Assembly (NCBI GenBank): GCA_014192425.1
Contig: BJHK01000007.1
Location: forward strand, 1 to 64,000
Direction: 5' to 3'
DNA from: Planctomycetia bacterium
GTDB lineage: Bacteria; Planctomycetota; Planctomycetia; Pirellulales; UBA1268
DNA length: 64,000 nt
In this document: in pieces, positions 1 through 8,725 of the stretch
Numbering within the stretch: the stretch's first letter is position 1
Layout: the number at the start of each line of letters is the position of its first letter
Program-made: the position numbers and the translations under genes
Notes under the pieces: generated by a model
The model's database searches: none
Told to the model about the DNA's origin: nothing
Seen by the model: the letters and a program-made list of their open reading frames with translations, nothing else

Positions 1-356
1 GCGGTTGCCCCGCCTGCGACGTGGCCGTGACCTCGCTGTTCGTGCATCACCTCGATGATGATGCCGCCGCCGCCACGCTCCGCGGCCTCGCCGCGGCGGC
101 GGCGATCGGCGGCGTCGTTACCGACCTCCTGCGCAGCCGGCGCGGGCTGGTGCTCGCCCATCTCGCCACGCGCCTGCTGACGCGGTCGCGGGTGGCGCAG
201 GTCGATGGGCCGCTGTCGGTGCGTGCCGCACGCACCCTGCCTGAGTATCGCGAGCTCATGGAACGCGCCGGGCTTCCAGCGGCACGTGTCGTGGCCACCT
301 GGCCCGAACGCGTGCTCATCACCTGGCAGCGCCTGGTGGATGGAGCCCGCCGATGA
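1..356 (+). CDS. SAM-dependent methyltransferase, C-terminal part (gene runs in from the left)
   Basis: Only the last ~117 codons lie in the window; the frame is open from base 3. The stretch ACDVAVTSLFVHHLDDD matches the post-motif region of class I SAM methyltransferases, where a D-x-V/A-x-x-S-L-F-x-H-H-L strand ends the Rossmann sheet. The SAM-binding glycine loop lies outside the window. The stop overlaps the next gene's start (ATGA at 353-356), so it is translationally coupled to the FAD oxidoreductase and type III PKS that follow. By context it probably methylates the polyketide product or an intermediate. That role is inferred from neighbours, not from substrate-specific residues. Confidence 0.75.
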   Translation, partial: GCPACDVAVTSLFVHHLDDDAAAATLRGLAAAAAIGGVVTDLLRSRRGLVLAHLATRLLTRSRVAQVDGPLSVRAARTLPEYRELMERAGLPAARVVATWPERVLITWQRLVDGARR

Positions 357-1561
357 TTCCGCCCACGCTCACGCAGACCGCGGCAAGCCGCGAAGTCTGG
401 GACGGCCTCGTCATCGGAGGCGGCCCGGCAGGGGCGGCGGCGGCACTGCGCTTGGCACGCCTCGGGTGGCGGGTCCTGCTCATCGATCGGTCCGATCTTC
501 CGCGGCCAAAGGTCTGCGGCTGCTGCCTGTCTCCCGCCGCGGTTGCGGAACTCGCCGCGCTCGATCTTCCCGCGGGCAGCATCCCGCCGGCCGTGCCGCT
601 CGACGCGGTGCGTCTCGTGGCCGGCGGCCGTGAGGCGCGGATCGCCATGCCGGCCGGCGCGACGCTGTCCCGCGAGGCGCTCGATGCCGGGCTCGTTCAA
701 GCAGCCATCGCCGCCGGAGCGGCCTGGCTGCCGGAACTGACGGTGACGGCCATCGATGTGAAAACGGTGGGTGTCGCGACCGTGGAGGCCCGCTCGGCCG
801 GCGCCGATCCGATTCGCCTCCGGGCCCGCGTCGTCGTGATCGCGGCGGGGCTCGCAGATGCGATCCGGGTCGGGCGTTCGTCAGCGGCTGTTACCGGCAG
901 AGTCGGTGAGCGAAGGCGGCAGTGGGCCACGACGCGCCGGATCGGCGTCGGCGCCACGCTCCCGGCCGACGCCGCCAGCCTCCCGGCCGGCGAGCTCGTG
1001 ATGGCTGTCGGCAGGCAGGGCTACGTGGGCCTGGTGCGGCTCGAAGACGGCCGCATCGACGTCGCCGCTGCCGTGGCCCCGGTGGCCGTCGCCGCTGCGG
1101 GCTCGCCGGCGGCGGCGATCAGCGCGATCCTCGCCGAGGCATTCGGAGCCGAGCGCAGGCCGGTGCAGGCCGGGATGTTGCACGCGGCGCGCGTCCGGGC
1201 CACGCCGCCGCTCACGCACCGTTCCGCGCTTGCCGCCGGCGGCTGCGACACCGTGATTCGGATCGGCGATGCCGCGGCCTACGTCGAGCCCTTCACGGGC
1301 GAGGGGATCGGCTGGGCGCTGGCAAGCGCCCGCGTGTTCGCCGCCGCGGCGGCCACCACCGCATGCCCGGCCGACCGTGCGGCCCGCTACCAGTCGGGCC
1401 ACGGCCGGCTTTTCGGCCCCCGGCATGCCCGTTGCCTGAGCGTGGCTCGTGCCGTGCGTCATCCGCGGCTGCTCGCCTGCGCGGTGCGGATCGCCCACGT
1501 GGCCCCGCGGACGGCGGCCGGCGTTCTGCCCTGGCTCATCGGCGCGGGGAGGCTGCCATGA
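353..1561 (+). CDS. FAD-dependent oxidoreductase of the geranylgeranyl reductase type, PKS-associated
   Basis: 402 aa. The N-terminus carries a dinucleotide-binding fold (VIGGGPAGAAAALRLA, about residues 20-35, then LLIDRS). The KVCGCCLSPAAV segment is typical of the geranylgeranyl-reductase/tryptophan-halogenase-like FAD group. A second FAD motif, RIGDAAAYVEPFTGEGIG, lies near residue 302. It overlaps the methyltransferase upstream by 4 nt and the type III PKS start (1558) by 4 nt, so the three are one operon. The likely job is oxidation or reduction of the polyketide scaffold. The same trio accompanies type III PKS genes in other planctomycetes linked to alkylresorcinol-type lipids. Substrate is not readable from sequence. 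Confidence 0.85.
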   Translation: MIPPTLTQTAASREVWDGLVIGGGPAGAAAALRLARLGWRVLLIDRSDLPRPKVCGCCLSPAAVAELAALDLPAGSIPPAVPLDAVRLVAGGREARIAMPAGATLSREALDAGLVQAAIAAGAAWLPELTVTAIDVKTVGVATVEARSAGADPIRLRARVVVIAAGLADAIRVGRSSAAVTGRVGERRRQWATTRRIGVGATLPADAASLPAGELVMAVGRQGYVGLVRLEDGRIDVAAAVAPVAVAAAGSPAAAISAILAEAFGAERRPVQAGMLHAARVRATPPLTHRSALAAGGCDTVIRIGDAAAYVEPFTGEGIGWALASARVFAAAAATTACPADRAARYQSGHGRLFGPRHARCLSVARAVRHPRLLACAVRIAHVAPRTAAGVLPWLIGAGRLP

Positions 1562-2658
1562 GCCTGACACTGCTCGGTCTGGGCACGGCGGCGCCGTCGC
1601 GCAGCATCGCCCAGACAGATGCCGCCACGCTCGCGGCCGGGTTCAACAATGCCGAGCCGGGACGCGAGCGCACGCTGACTGCCATCTACCGGCAAACCCG
1701 CATTCAGAGCCGGGGGTCGGTGCTCCTCGAGGAGCCCGACCTGGAGCCGTTTGCACAGAGCTTCTATCCGCCGGCGGGCGACATCGACGATGCCGGCCCC
1801 ACCACCGCCGCCCGCATGGAACGGTATCGCGAGGCGTCCGTGCCGCTGGCGATCGCAGCGGCCGGTTCGGCGCTCGAGGCCGGGTCCGTCGCGGCCGCCG
1901 GCATCACGCACCTCGTCACCTGCTCGTGCACGGGGTTCGCCAATCCCGGTCTCGATCTCGACGTCGTGTGGGCGCTGGGGCTCCCGGCAGGCGTGCAGCG
2001 GACGCACGTCGGATTCATGGGCTGCCACGGGGCCTTCAATGCCCTGCGGGTGGCCGACGCCTTTGCCACGGCCGATCCGCAGGCTGTCGTCCTCGTGGTG
2101 TGCGTCGAGCTCTGCAGCCTGCACTTTCAATATGGCCGCCGCCCCGATGCCGTGGTGGCCAACAGCATCTTCGCCGATGGAGCGGGGGCGGTGGTGGGCG
2201 TCGGGCCCGGCCATGCTCGGGCCGCCGAGCCGGGAAGATGGCGGATCATCGGCCAGGCGTCGCGGATCCTTCCGGAGTCGGCCGACCAGATGGGATGGCT
2301 GATCGGCGACCACGGCTTCGAGATGTCACTGTCGGCCCGGGTTCCCGACTCCATTCGCCGGCACATCGGGTCCGTCGTCGCCGACGGGCTTGCCGGGGCG
2401 GGGCTCACGGCGGCCGACGTCCGCTCGTGGGCCGTCCATCCCGGCGGCCCGCGGGTGCTGACGAGCGTTGCGGAAGCGCTCACGCTCACGTCGGGGGCGC
2501 TCGATGCCTCGAAGCACGTCCTCGCCGCCCATGGCAACATGTCGAGCGCCACGATCCTGTTCATCATCGAGCGCCTGATGGCGGCGCGGGCCGCGACCCC
2601 GTGCGTGGCCCTGGCCTTCGGCCCCGGCCTGACCGCGGAGATGGCGGTGCTGGCGTGA
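1558..2658 (+). CDS. Type III polyketide synthase (chalcone/stilbene synthase superfamily)
   Basis: 366 aa, normal length for the family. The Cys-His-Asn triad is visible: Cys156 in GFMGCHGAFNAL, His in WAVHPGGPRVL, Asn in AAHGNMSSATILF. The LVTCSCTGFANPGLD segment corresponds to the CHS 'TSGxxxPGxD' region. The enzyme condenses malonyl-CoA onto an acyl starter without an acyl carrier protein. The start ATG overlaps the oxidoreductase stop. With the methyltransferase and FAD enzyme it forms a compact three-gene operon, compatible with alkylresorcinol or alkylpyrone synthesis, but starter and ring type cannot be read from the sequence. No terminator was seen; the convergent beta-barrel gene ends 55 bp downstream. 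Confidence 0.93.
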   Translation: MSLTLLGLGTAAPSRSIAQTDAATLAAGFNNAEPGRERTLTAIYRQTRIQSRGSVLLEEPDLEPFAQSFYPPAGDIDDAGPTTAARMERYREASVPLAIAAAGSALEAGSVAAAGITHLVTCSCTGFANPGLDLDVVWALGLPAGVQRTHVGFMGCHGAFNALRVADAFATADPQAVVLVVCVELCSLHFQYGRRPDAVVANSIFADGAGAVVGVGPGHARAAEPGRWRIIGQASRILPESADQMGWLIGDHGFEMSLSARVPDSIRRHIGSVVADGLAGAGLTAADVRSWAVHPGGPRVLTSVAEALTLTSGALDASKHVLAAHGNMSSATILFIIERLMAARAATPCVALAFGPGLTAEMAVLA

Positions 2659-2668
2659 AGGAACCCGG

Positions 2669-2731
2669 CGGTCAGCGCCGCCAGAGCAGCGGTCAGCGCC
2701 GCCAGAGCAGCGGTCAGCGCCGCCAGAGCAG
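2669..2731. repeat. Three tandem copies of a 21-bp unit at a convergent gene end
   Basis: The unit CGGTCAGCGCCGCCAGAGCAG occurs three times without a mismatch. The copy nearest the minus-strand gene holds its last codons and stop (QLLWRR-stop). The other two repeat that coding tail after the stop, in the 55-bp gap before the PKS stop. It looks like slippage amplification of a gene end, and each copy brings its own in-frame stop. Confidence 0.95.
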
Positions 2732-3838
2732 CTGCAGGGACAGGCCCGGGCCGGCGTCGAACTCCACCACGTCGGTGCGACCCGAGGTGAAGTTCGTGCC
2801 CTGGAAGAGCTCCCGGTCGAACAGCCAGGAGGCCAGCGCCTCGAGCGTGAATCCGTTGCCGAGCGTCCGCTCCAGCCCGACGGCGGCACGTTGATCGAAG
2901 ACGTAGAAGCGCTCGTCGTCGCGCAGCCGGTCGGCGAGGAAGTAGATCTGCGTGTCGGTGCGGTAGAAGGCGACGAGCGCCCAGTCGGCGCCGAGCCTGC
3001 GCCGGGCCTCGATGTTCGCGTTGACGAGCGGAAAGTAGCTGGCGGAGATGGTCCAGGCGTCGTCCGGCCGCCACTCGAGCGCGGCCGGCACGCCGAGCTT
3101 GGCTTCGAACCGCTCGGACGGCCGCCAGGCGTAGGCCAGGCCGGGCAGCGGATAGGGCAACTGCGAGGTGGGCGAATAGAAGACGCTGAAGTTCCACTCG
3201 TCGCGTTCGTTCCGCGCCGGCGTGTTCCAGAACGCGATCGCCATCAGTGTCAGGTCGCGGCCGGCGGCGAAGGGCTGGTCGCTGGCGGAGCCGAACAGAA
3301 ACGTGCCGCCCAACGCACCACCGCTGGCGATCGGCCGCACGTGCGTGACGCCGGTTTCCACCAGCCACAGCTGATCGGGCACGGGCTGGGCCGAGTCGGG
3401 CAGGATCGCGTCGGTGGCGAGTTCGAGGCGGCCGAACCGTCCGATGCCGATCCACAGCGGTTCATCCTCTTGCGGTGGCACGAGCGGCGCCGCGACGCGG
3501 GCAAACTCGGCGTTCATGGCGAGCGTGGCCGGCTGCCTGACCACGGCGGTCGGCGGCGCGTAGAAGCCGCCGATCGAGACCGGCGCCGCGCGGCCAAACG
3601 GTCCGCCGGCGGAACGCCGCCTGGGTGCCAGCGGTTTCGTGTCGGCATCGGCGATCGGTTCGCCCGCAAACAGGCTCTCCTCGAGGTTGAACTCGACCGG
3701 CGGCAGGAGGGCGACCCGGGGCTCCCGGCTGCCGACCGCGTCGGCAGGGCGTTGCGTCGCCAGCGCCGGGTGATCCGGCGGTTCGTGATCCGCAGCTCGG
3801 GCCGTGGCAACTGAACCGACGGCCAGGCACACGCTCAT
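2714..3838 (-). CDS. Secreted/outer-membrane beta-barrel-like protein (DUF6268-like), function unknown
   Basis: About 374 aa from the ATG at 3838, whose first residues (MSVCLAVGSVATARA) form a short signal peptide ending A-R-A. A GTG at 3883 or an ATG at 3958 would add residues before it. After a Pro-rich linker, the C-terminal ~250 residues are alternating aromatic/polar strands (for example FYSPTSQLPYPLPGLAYAW and FRTDTQIYF-like segments) ending ...LSLQLLWRR, the pattern of a beta-barrel closing strand. The architecture resembles planctomycete DUF6268 proteins; this family match is from memory. It stands alone, convergent with the PKS operon. The last codons are triplicated (see the 21-bp repeat). 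Confidence 0.6.
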   Translation of the reverse strand: MSVCLAVGSVATARAADHEPPDHPALATQRPADAVGSREPRVALLPPVEFNLEESLFAGEPIADADTKPLAPRRRSAGGPFGRAAPVSIGGFYAPPTAVVRQPATLAMNAEFARVAAPLVPPQEDEPLWIGIGRFGRLELATDAILPDSAQPVPDQLWLVETGVTHVRPIASGGALGGTFLFGSASDQPFAAGRDLTLMAIAFWNTPARNERDEWNFSVFYSPTSQLPYPLPGLAYAWRPSERFEAKLGVPAALEWRPDDAWTISASYFPLVNANIEARRRLGADWALVAFYRTDTQIYFLADRLRDDERFYVFDQRAAVGLERTLGNGFTLEALASWLFDRELFQGTNFTSGRTDVVEFDAGPGLSLQLLWRR

Positions 3839-4061
3839 GCAGAGCCGCGCCGAGATCGACGTCGTGCGTTGGGGGCGGTTCACGAGCGGCCTGCCGAAGA
3901 CCTGCGGCGCCGGCCGCTGCGGGGCGGGAAGGGTAGCGGGGCCGTCGCGTTCCAGCAACGCGGGAACAGCGGGGGCGGTTCACCGGGCGGGATTGCCCGG
4001 GCCAGCGGATGCGAGCCTTGGTCGCGACGGGGCATCCGCTCGGCAAAGGCCGCCCGATGGG

Positions 4062-6746
4062 TCACGGTCCCGGCAGGCCCACGATCTCGGTCGTCGTCGT
4101 CTCGCCGCGGCGCAGGAGCCGCAGTTGCACGGGAATCGTCCGCTGCATCTCCTCGACGTGCGAGATCACTCCCACCACCCGGCCCTCGTCGCGCAGCGAA
4201 TGGAGCGCGGTCAGCGCGTATTCGAGCGTCTCGGCATCGAGCGATCCAAACCCCTCGTCGATGAACACGGTCTCCAGCCGCCTGCCCCCCTGGTGGGCCT
4301 CCGCGGTCTTGGCCAGCGCCAACGACAGGGCGAGGGCGGCCAGGAACGTCTCGCCGCCGGAGAGCGTGCGGGCCGACCGCCGGGTTCCCGTCCAGACGTC
4401 GAGGATGTCGATGTCGAGGCCGGCGAGCGATTTGCGGTCGCCGGCCGCCTGCGAGCGGAGCAGTTCGTAGCGACCGCGGGTCATCTGCCGGAGGAGCACG
4501 GTCGCCTGGGCCACGACCTGCTCGAGGACGGCGCCGAGCACCCAGCGGTGCAGCGACATCCGCTCGCCCGCGTGGGCGGTGCCGCTCACCATCTGCTGGA
4601 GCCGGCTGGCCGTGGCGAAGTCGGCTTCGACCGCCGCGAGGCGGGCGGCGATCGCGGCATGGGCGGCCGCGAGCAGCTCGCGGTCGTCGACCTGCCGCCG
4701 GGCCTGCTCGTCGGCGGCACGGCAGCGTTCGAGCGCTGCGACCGCCTCCGCCTGGGCCGTCTCCAGGGCCACGAGGTCGGGCGCGGTGCGGCCGGCAAGG
4801 TCGCGACCGTAGGCCGAGACGAGCTCCCGGGCGGTCAGCTCCTCCTGCTCGGCGGCCTGGAGGTCCGCGGCGATCCGCTCGATCGTCGCACCGGCCAAGG
4901 CCGCGGCGCCGACGGCCTCCGCCGTCGCGAACGGCGACGCGGCGAGGACCGCGGCGAACGCCGCCGCGGCCCGGGCCGCAGCCTCCCGTAGCGGTGCCAC
5001 TCGTTCGCGGTCGGCGTCCGCCCGCGCGGCGGCCGCGGCGGCCGCCGCCGTCGCCGCGTTCAGCGCGTCGCGTGCCGCGGCGCCGGCCTGCCGCAGGTCG
5101 GCAAGGCTCCGCGCCAGGCCCGCACGCTCGCCCTGCAGCTGCGTCACGTCGGGCGGCGCCGGCACGGTTGCCATCTCCGCCCGCTTCGCTTCCGCCTCGG
5201 CGGTCGCCGCGTTGCTCCTTCCCTCGGCGTTGCCGGCCGCGCCGGCGGCCCGCTCCAGCGCGGCCCGGGCCGCCGCGGCGCGTTCCTCGAGCGTCCGACA
5301 CGCCTGTTCGTCCGGCACGCTTCCGGCCGCCGCCGCGGCCGCCGGATGCTCGGTGCTGCCGCAGACGGGACACGCCTGGCCCGCCGCGAGTCCGGCGGCG
5401 AGCAGCGCGGCGGCTCCGGCCTCGCGCTGTCGGCGTGCGCTTGCCCACGCGGCTTCGGCCCGTTCCAACTGCCCGCGGGCATCCTGCTCCGCTTGCCGGG
5501 CCGCCAGCATCGCCGCGCGGGCCGCGGTGGCCGCGTCGGCCGTGGTGCGGCCGGCACTGGCTGCCGCCTCGTGCCGCTGGCGGGCGGCGTCGGCCTCGGC
5601 AACGCGGACATCGATCTCCGCGACCTGGCGTTCGAGCACATCCGCATCGGCGGCCGCGCGCTCCGCCGTGTGGAGCGTCGCCTGCTTGCCGGCCAGTTCC
5701 TGCGCGGCGCGATCCGCCGCCTGCCGGCTCGTGGCGGCCGCCGTCTCCGCGTCCCTGTGCTGTCTGTCCGCCTCGTCGCGGGCCGCCAACAGCCGAGCCG
5801 GCTCCGCTGCCGCCCGCGCCGCCGCGAGCCTGTCGCGATCGACGCTCATGCCCGCGAGCCGGGTCACGGCGGTGGCGTGGCGACGCTCGGCGTCGGCCAG
5901 CAGGCGCGCGGCCCGCGCCACCTCGGCGGCGGCGCCGAGGTTCCGCGTCGCCGTCTCATGCCGGGCCGCGGCGTCGGCGAGCGACCGCGCGGCCGCAGTC
6001 GCAGCGCCCCGCGCACGCTCGAGCTCGTCCACGATCCGGTTCGTCACGGCCGCGTCGTCCAGCGCGGCGGCCCAGTCGTGAGCCGCCAGCAGCCTGCGTC
6101 GCTCGTCGGCCACGGCCGTGCGGGTCCGCTGCGTGTCGCGCGTCCGCTCGTCGACGAGTGCCTCGAACCGCTCGAAGACATGGGTGCCGAAGATCCGCTT
6201 GAGGAGGTCCTCGCGGGAGTCGGCGCTGCTGATGAGCACGTCCCGAAACCGGCCCTGGGGAATGACGATCACGCGGCGGAACTGGTCCGCCGTGAACCCG
6301 GTGATCGCGACGATCCGCTCGGTGACCTCGCGCACCTTGGAGGCGATCGGCTCCCAGCCCGCCTCGCTCCGGCGCCAGAGGGTGGCGTTCGCCGCCTCCT
6401 TGGTCGTGCCGCCGCCGCGCCGGGCCCGTTCGTAGCCCGGGTTGCGCTCGACCTTGTACCGCGAGCCTCCGGCGCTGAACTCGAGCGCCACCATCGTCGG
6501 CTGCTCGAGCGCGGAGCGGGCGCAACGCAGGTCGGCCCCGGTCCGGCCGTCGACGCCCGCCCCCTGGCCCTCACCGGTGGTCTCGTTGAACAGCGCGTAG
6601 CAGATCGCGTCGAGGAGCGTCGTCTTGCCCGCCCCGGTGGGCCCCGCGAGCAGGAACAGCCCCGCGGATCCGAGCCGGTCGAAGTCGATCGTCTCGGTGC
6701 CGGCGAACGGGCCGAATCCGCTGACGGCGAGTTCGTGAAACCTCAT
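4062..6746 (-). CDS. sbcC: Exonuclease subunit SbcC (Rad50-like SMC ATPase)
   Basis: 894 aa. Walker A is GPTGAGKTTLLDA near residue 36, followed by long Ala/Arg/Glu-rich coiled coils. The zinc hook CPVCGSTEHP sits near residue 458. The C-terminal lobe has the signature LSGGETFLAALALSLALA and Walker B TVFIDEGFGSLD. SbcC with SbcD forms an ATP-dependent nuclease that cuts hairpins and processes DNA ends. Its ATG overlaps the sbcD stop (ATGA at 6743-6746), so the pair is co-translated. It is somewhat shorter than the E. coli protein (about 1050 aa) because the coils are short; all ATPase motifs are present. Confidence 0.95.
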   Translation of the reverse strand: MRFHELAVSGFGPFAGTETIDFDRLGSAGLFLLAGPTGAGKTTLLDAICYALFNETTGEGQGAGVDGRTGADLRCARSALEQPTMVALEFSAGGSRYKVERNPGYERARRGGGTTKEAANATLWRRSEAGWEPIASKVREVTERIVAITGFTADQFRRVIVIPQGRFRDVLISSADSREDLLKRIFGTHVFERFEALVDERTRDTQRTRTAVADERRRLLAAHDWAAALDDAAVTNRIVDELERARGAATAAARSLADAAARHETATRNLGAAAEVARAARLLADAERRHATAVTRLAGMSVDRDRLAAARAAAEPARLLAARDEADRQHRDAETAAATSRQAADRAAQELAGKQATLHTAERAAADADVLERQVAEIDVRVAEADAARQRHEAAASAGRTTADAATAARAAMLAARQAEQDARGQLERAEAAWASARRQREAGAAALLAAGLAAGQACPVCGSTEHPAAAAAAGSVPDEQACRTLEERAAAARAALERAAGAAGNAEGRSNAATAEAEAKRAEMATVPAPPDVTQLQGERAGLARSLADLRQAGAAARDALNAATAAAAAAAARADADRERVAPLREAAARAAAAFAAVLAASPFATAEAVGAAALAGATIERIAADLQAAEQEELTARELVSAYGRDLAGRTAPDLVALETAQAEAVAALERCRAADEQARRQVDDRELLAAAHAAIAARLAAVEADFATASRLQQMVSGTAHAGERMSLHRWVLGAVLEQVVAQATVLLRQMTRGRYELLRSQAAGDRKSLAGLDIDILDVWTGTRRSARTLSGGETFLAALALSLALAKTAEAHQGGRRLETVFIDEGFGSLDAETLEYALTALHSLRDEGRVVGVISHVEEMQRTIPVQLRLLRRGETTTTEIVGLPGP

Positions 6747-7888
6747 GCCGGCTCCTCCCCGGCGACCGCCCGCTCCATGCAGCCGCGGGCCAGGCTGCGG
6801 ATCGCGTCGTCGGCGACGCCCGGATAGCGATCGTCGAGGAACCTGGCCACGAACTCGTGCGGCGACCGGGTCCGCACCGCTGCGGCCGTGTCGGGGCCGG
6901 TTGGTGCCAGCGGGTCGCCGGCCCGCTCCACCGTGAACTCGAGGAGGTTGGGATACAGGTCACGCAACCGTTCGCGGGCCCCGGGCACGACGATCGCGTC
7001 GGTGAGCGCGATCCGGACAAGATCCCGGTCGCGGTCTGGGTCGGCTGCCGCCGCCTCGAGGAGGGCGTCGAAGCCGCCGCGCAGCGTCCGCATGCCGAAC
7101 CGCTGCGGAATCTCGACCTCCTCGACCGTCACCTGGCCGGCCGCGTCGATCTCGACGAGGCTCACCGTCTTGCGATGCTCGGCCTCCGCGAACGAGTAGC
7201 GGCACAGCGACCCGGCGTAGCGCACGCGGCCGTCGGCCAGCGCATGCGGCCGATGCAGGTGCCCGAGCGCCGTGTAGCAGAACGGCCCGAACGCGTCGGT
7301 CGCCACGCTCGACGCCCCGCCGACCGAGATGTCGCGCTCGGAGTCCTGCGTCTCCTGCCCGCCCTGGGCGAACAGATGGGCCACGAGCACGTTGCGGCCG
7401 GGGGCCATCTCCAGGCCGGCGATGCGGGCCCGCGTGGCGTCGTCGTGCGTGCGCACGTCGTCGCGGCCCGTCTCGAAACGCGCCTCCTCGGGAGTCGCAT
7501 AGGGAAGGAGATGAAACCGCACGGCCCCGTGGCGGTCGGCGATCTCCACCCCCTCGACGCCCGACCGGCTGGTGCCCGCGAGATGCACGCCGGCCTCGCG
7601 CATGAGCCGGCGGCCGAAATCGATCCGCCGGCCGCTGTCGTGGTTGCCGGCAATCGCCAGCACCGGCGCGATCCGGCTGAGCCGCAGGAAGGTGTCGTCG
7701 AGGAGGAGCACGGCGTCCTCGGGCGGGACGGCGCGATCGTAGAGATCGCCCGCCACGAGGATCGCATCGGGCCGCGCGGCGGCGGCGATGGCCACGATGC
7801 CATCGAGCGCGTGCCGCTGCGTCTCGAGCAGGTCGAACCCGGCAAACACCCGTCCCAGATGCCAGTCGGCTGTGTGCAGCACCCGCAT
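6743..7888 (-). CDS. sbcD: Exonuclease subunit SbcD (Mre11-like metallophosphoesterase)
   Basis: 381 aa. The start at 7888 gives MRVLHTADWHLGR, the classical first metal-binding motif (D-x-H). It is followed by LVAGDLYDRAVPP (GDxxD), AIAGNHDSGRR (GNHD), VAHLFAQGG and YTALGHLHRPH (GH-x-H). These are all the phosphoesterase motifs of the Mre11/SbcD family. It provides the nuclease active site of the SbcCD complex. It is the first gene of the pair, overlapping sbcC by 4 nt. The frame is open further upstream, but that extension lacks similarity and the motif demands this start. Confidence 0.95.
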   Translation of the reverse strand: MRVLHTADWHLGRVFAGFDLLETQRHALDGIVAIAAAARPDAILVAGDLYDRAVPPEDAVLLLDDTFLRLSRIAPVLAIAGNHDSGRRIDFGRRLMREAGVHLAGTSRSGVEGVEIADRHGAVRFHLLPYATPEEARFETGRDDVRTHDDATRARIAGLEMAPGRNVLVAHLFAQGGQETQDSERDISVGGASSVATDAFGPFCYTALGHLHRPHALADGRVRYAGSLCRYSFAEAEHRKTVSLVEIDAAGQVTVEEVEIPQRFGMRTLRGGFDALLEAAAADPDRDRDLVRIALTDAIVVPGARERLRDLYPNLLEFTVERAGDPLAPTGPDTAAAVRTRSPHEFVARFLDDRYPGVADDAIRSLARGCMERAVAGEEPA

Positions 7889-7899
7889 AGCTGAGAATT

Positions 7900-8493
7900 C
7901 TACGGCAGATCGGCCTTCGAAACAGTGGCGAGGACGATGGCGGCGATGATGACGGCCAGCAGGAGAAGCAAGACCACGATCACGACCCGCGACGTGCGGT
8001 ACTTGACGTGCGGCGTGGCTGCGATGACCTGCTGGTAGGGCGCCGAGAAAACGTAGGCGCCCTTCTTCGACAGCAGCAGGTAGAGAATGAAGATGTTGAT
8101 CAGGGTGCCGACGGGGAACCCCAGCAACCCGATGGTGGCGAATGCAGTCGCCCCCCAACGGGCCCATGTTCGGAGGCGACGCAAACCGATGGCCAGCGCC
8201 AGTTGCACGGCTCCCAGGACCGCGCAGATGACGCCGAACACGATGCCGAAGCCCGACTCCAGGGGCCCCAACTCCTGCCGCGTGCGCATGGCGACCACGG
8301 ACCCACCGATCAGGAAAAGCGAGAGCGGTATCAGGAGGACGGCACCGATCATGTACAGCGTGCCGATCGACTTGATCGATGCCTCGTGCTTCAGGTACTG
8401 CCTGCGGATCGCTTCGGCCTCCGAGCCGGAGCCGGTGGGGCCGCTGATGACCGCGGCGTCGGCCGGAGCCGCGTAGGGGTTGACGCTGTCCAC
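7900..8493 (-). CDS. Four-helix membrane protein with N-terminal NPYAAP motif
   Basis: About 197 aa from a GTG at 8493 (reads M-D-S-V-NPYAAP). Short N-terminal Asn-Pro-Tyr-x-x-Pro motifs before membrane segments are frequent in planctomycete membrane proteins. Four hydrophobic segments follow: LYMIGAVLLIPLSLFLIGGS, FGIVFGVICAVLGAVQLALA, a third ending LINIFILYLLL, and VVIVVLLLLLAVIIAAIVLA near the C-terminus. No enzymatic motif is visible and the function is unknown. It ends 11 bp before the sbcD start, so it may head the same transcript. The frame is open to 8829, but the residues upstream look non-coding. Confidence 0.65.
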   Translation of the reverse strand: MDSVNPYAAPADAAVISGPTGSGSEAEAIRRQYLKHEASIKSIGTLYMIGAVLLIPLSLFLIGGSVVAMRTRQELGPLESGFGIVFGVICAVLGAVQLALAIGLRRLRTWARWGATAFATIGLLGFPVGTLINIFILYLLLSKKGAYVFSAPYQQVIAATPHVKYRTSRVVIVVLLLLLAVIIAAIVLATVSKADLP

Positions 8494-8725
8494 GGTGTCG
8501 ATCTCATTCTGTCGGGGGAGGCGCTCAATCAACGTGGTTATGGTCGTGGTTCGTCGGCCGATGTCAATTGGAGTCCCGCCGGGTCGACTGGCGGCCGGTG
8601 TGAAGCCAGGGAGCGGCGTCGGAGACGCGTTCGCCGTGGTTCCTGCGGCCTGAATGTTGCGACCCCGGCAGCCGCCACGTACGATCATGAGTGCCGGGGC
8701 AGGCGGCATCTCACCAGCAGGATGG

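Noticed and set aside
922-1557. Long open extension upstream of the type III PKS start in the same frame
   Set aside because: It lies wholly inside the FAD oxidoreductase gene; its composition is Arg/Pro-rich out-of-frame sequence and family length fits the ATG at 1558.
3880-5448. 522-codon minus-strand open frame inside sbcC
   Set aside because: Arg/Gly/Ala-rich shadow of the high-GC coiled-coil region; no motif, while sbcC in another frame has all its motifs.
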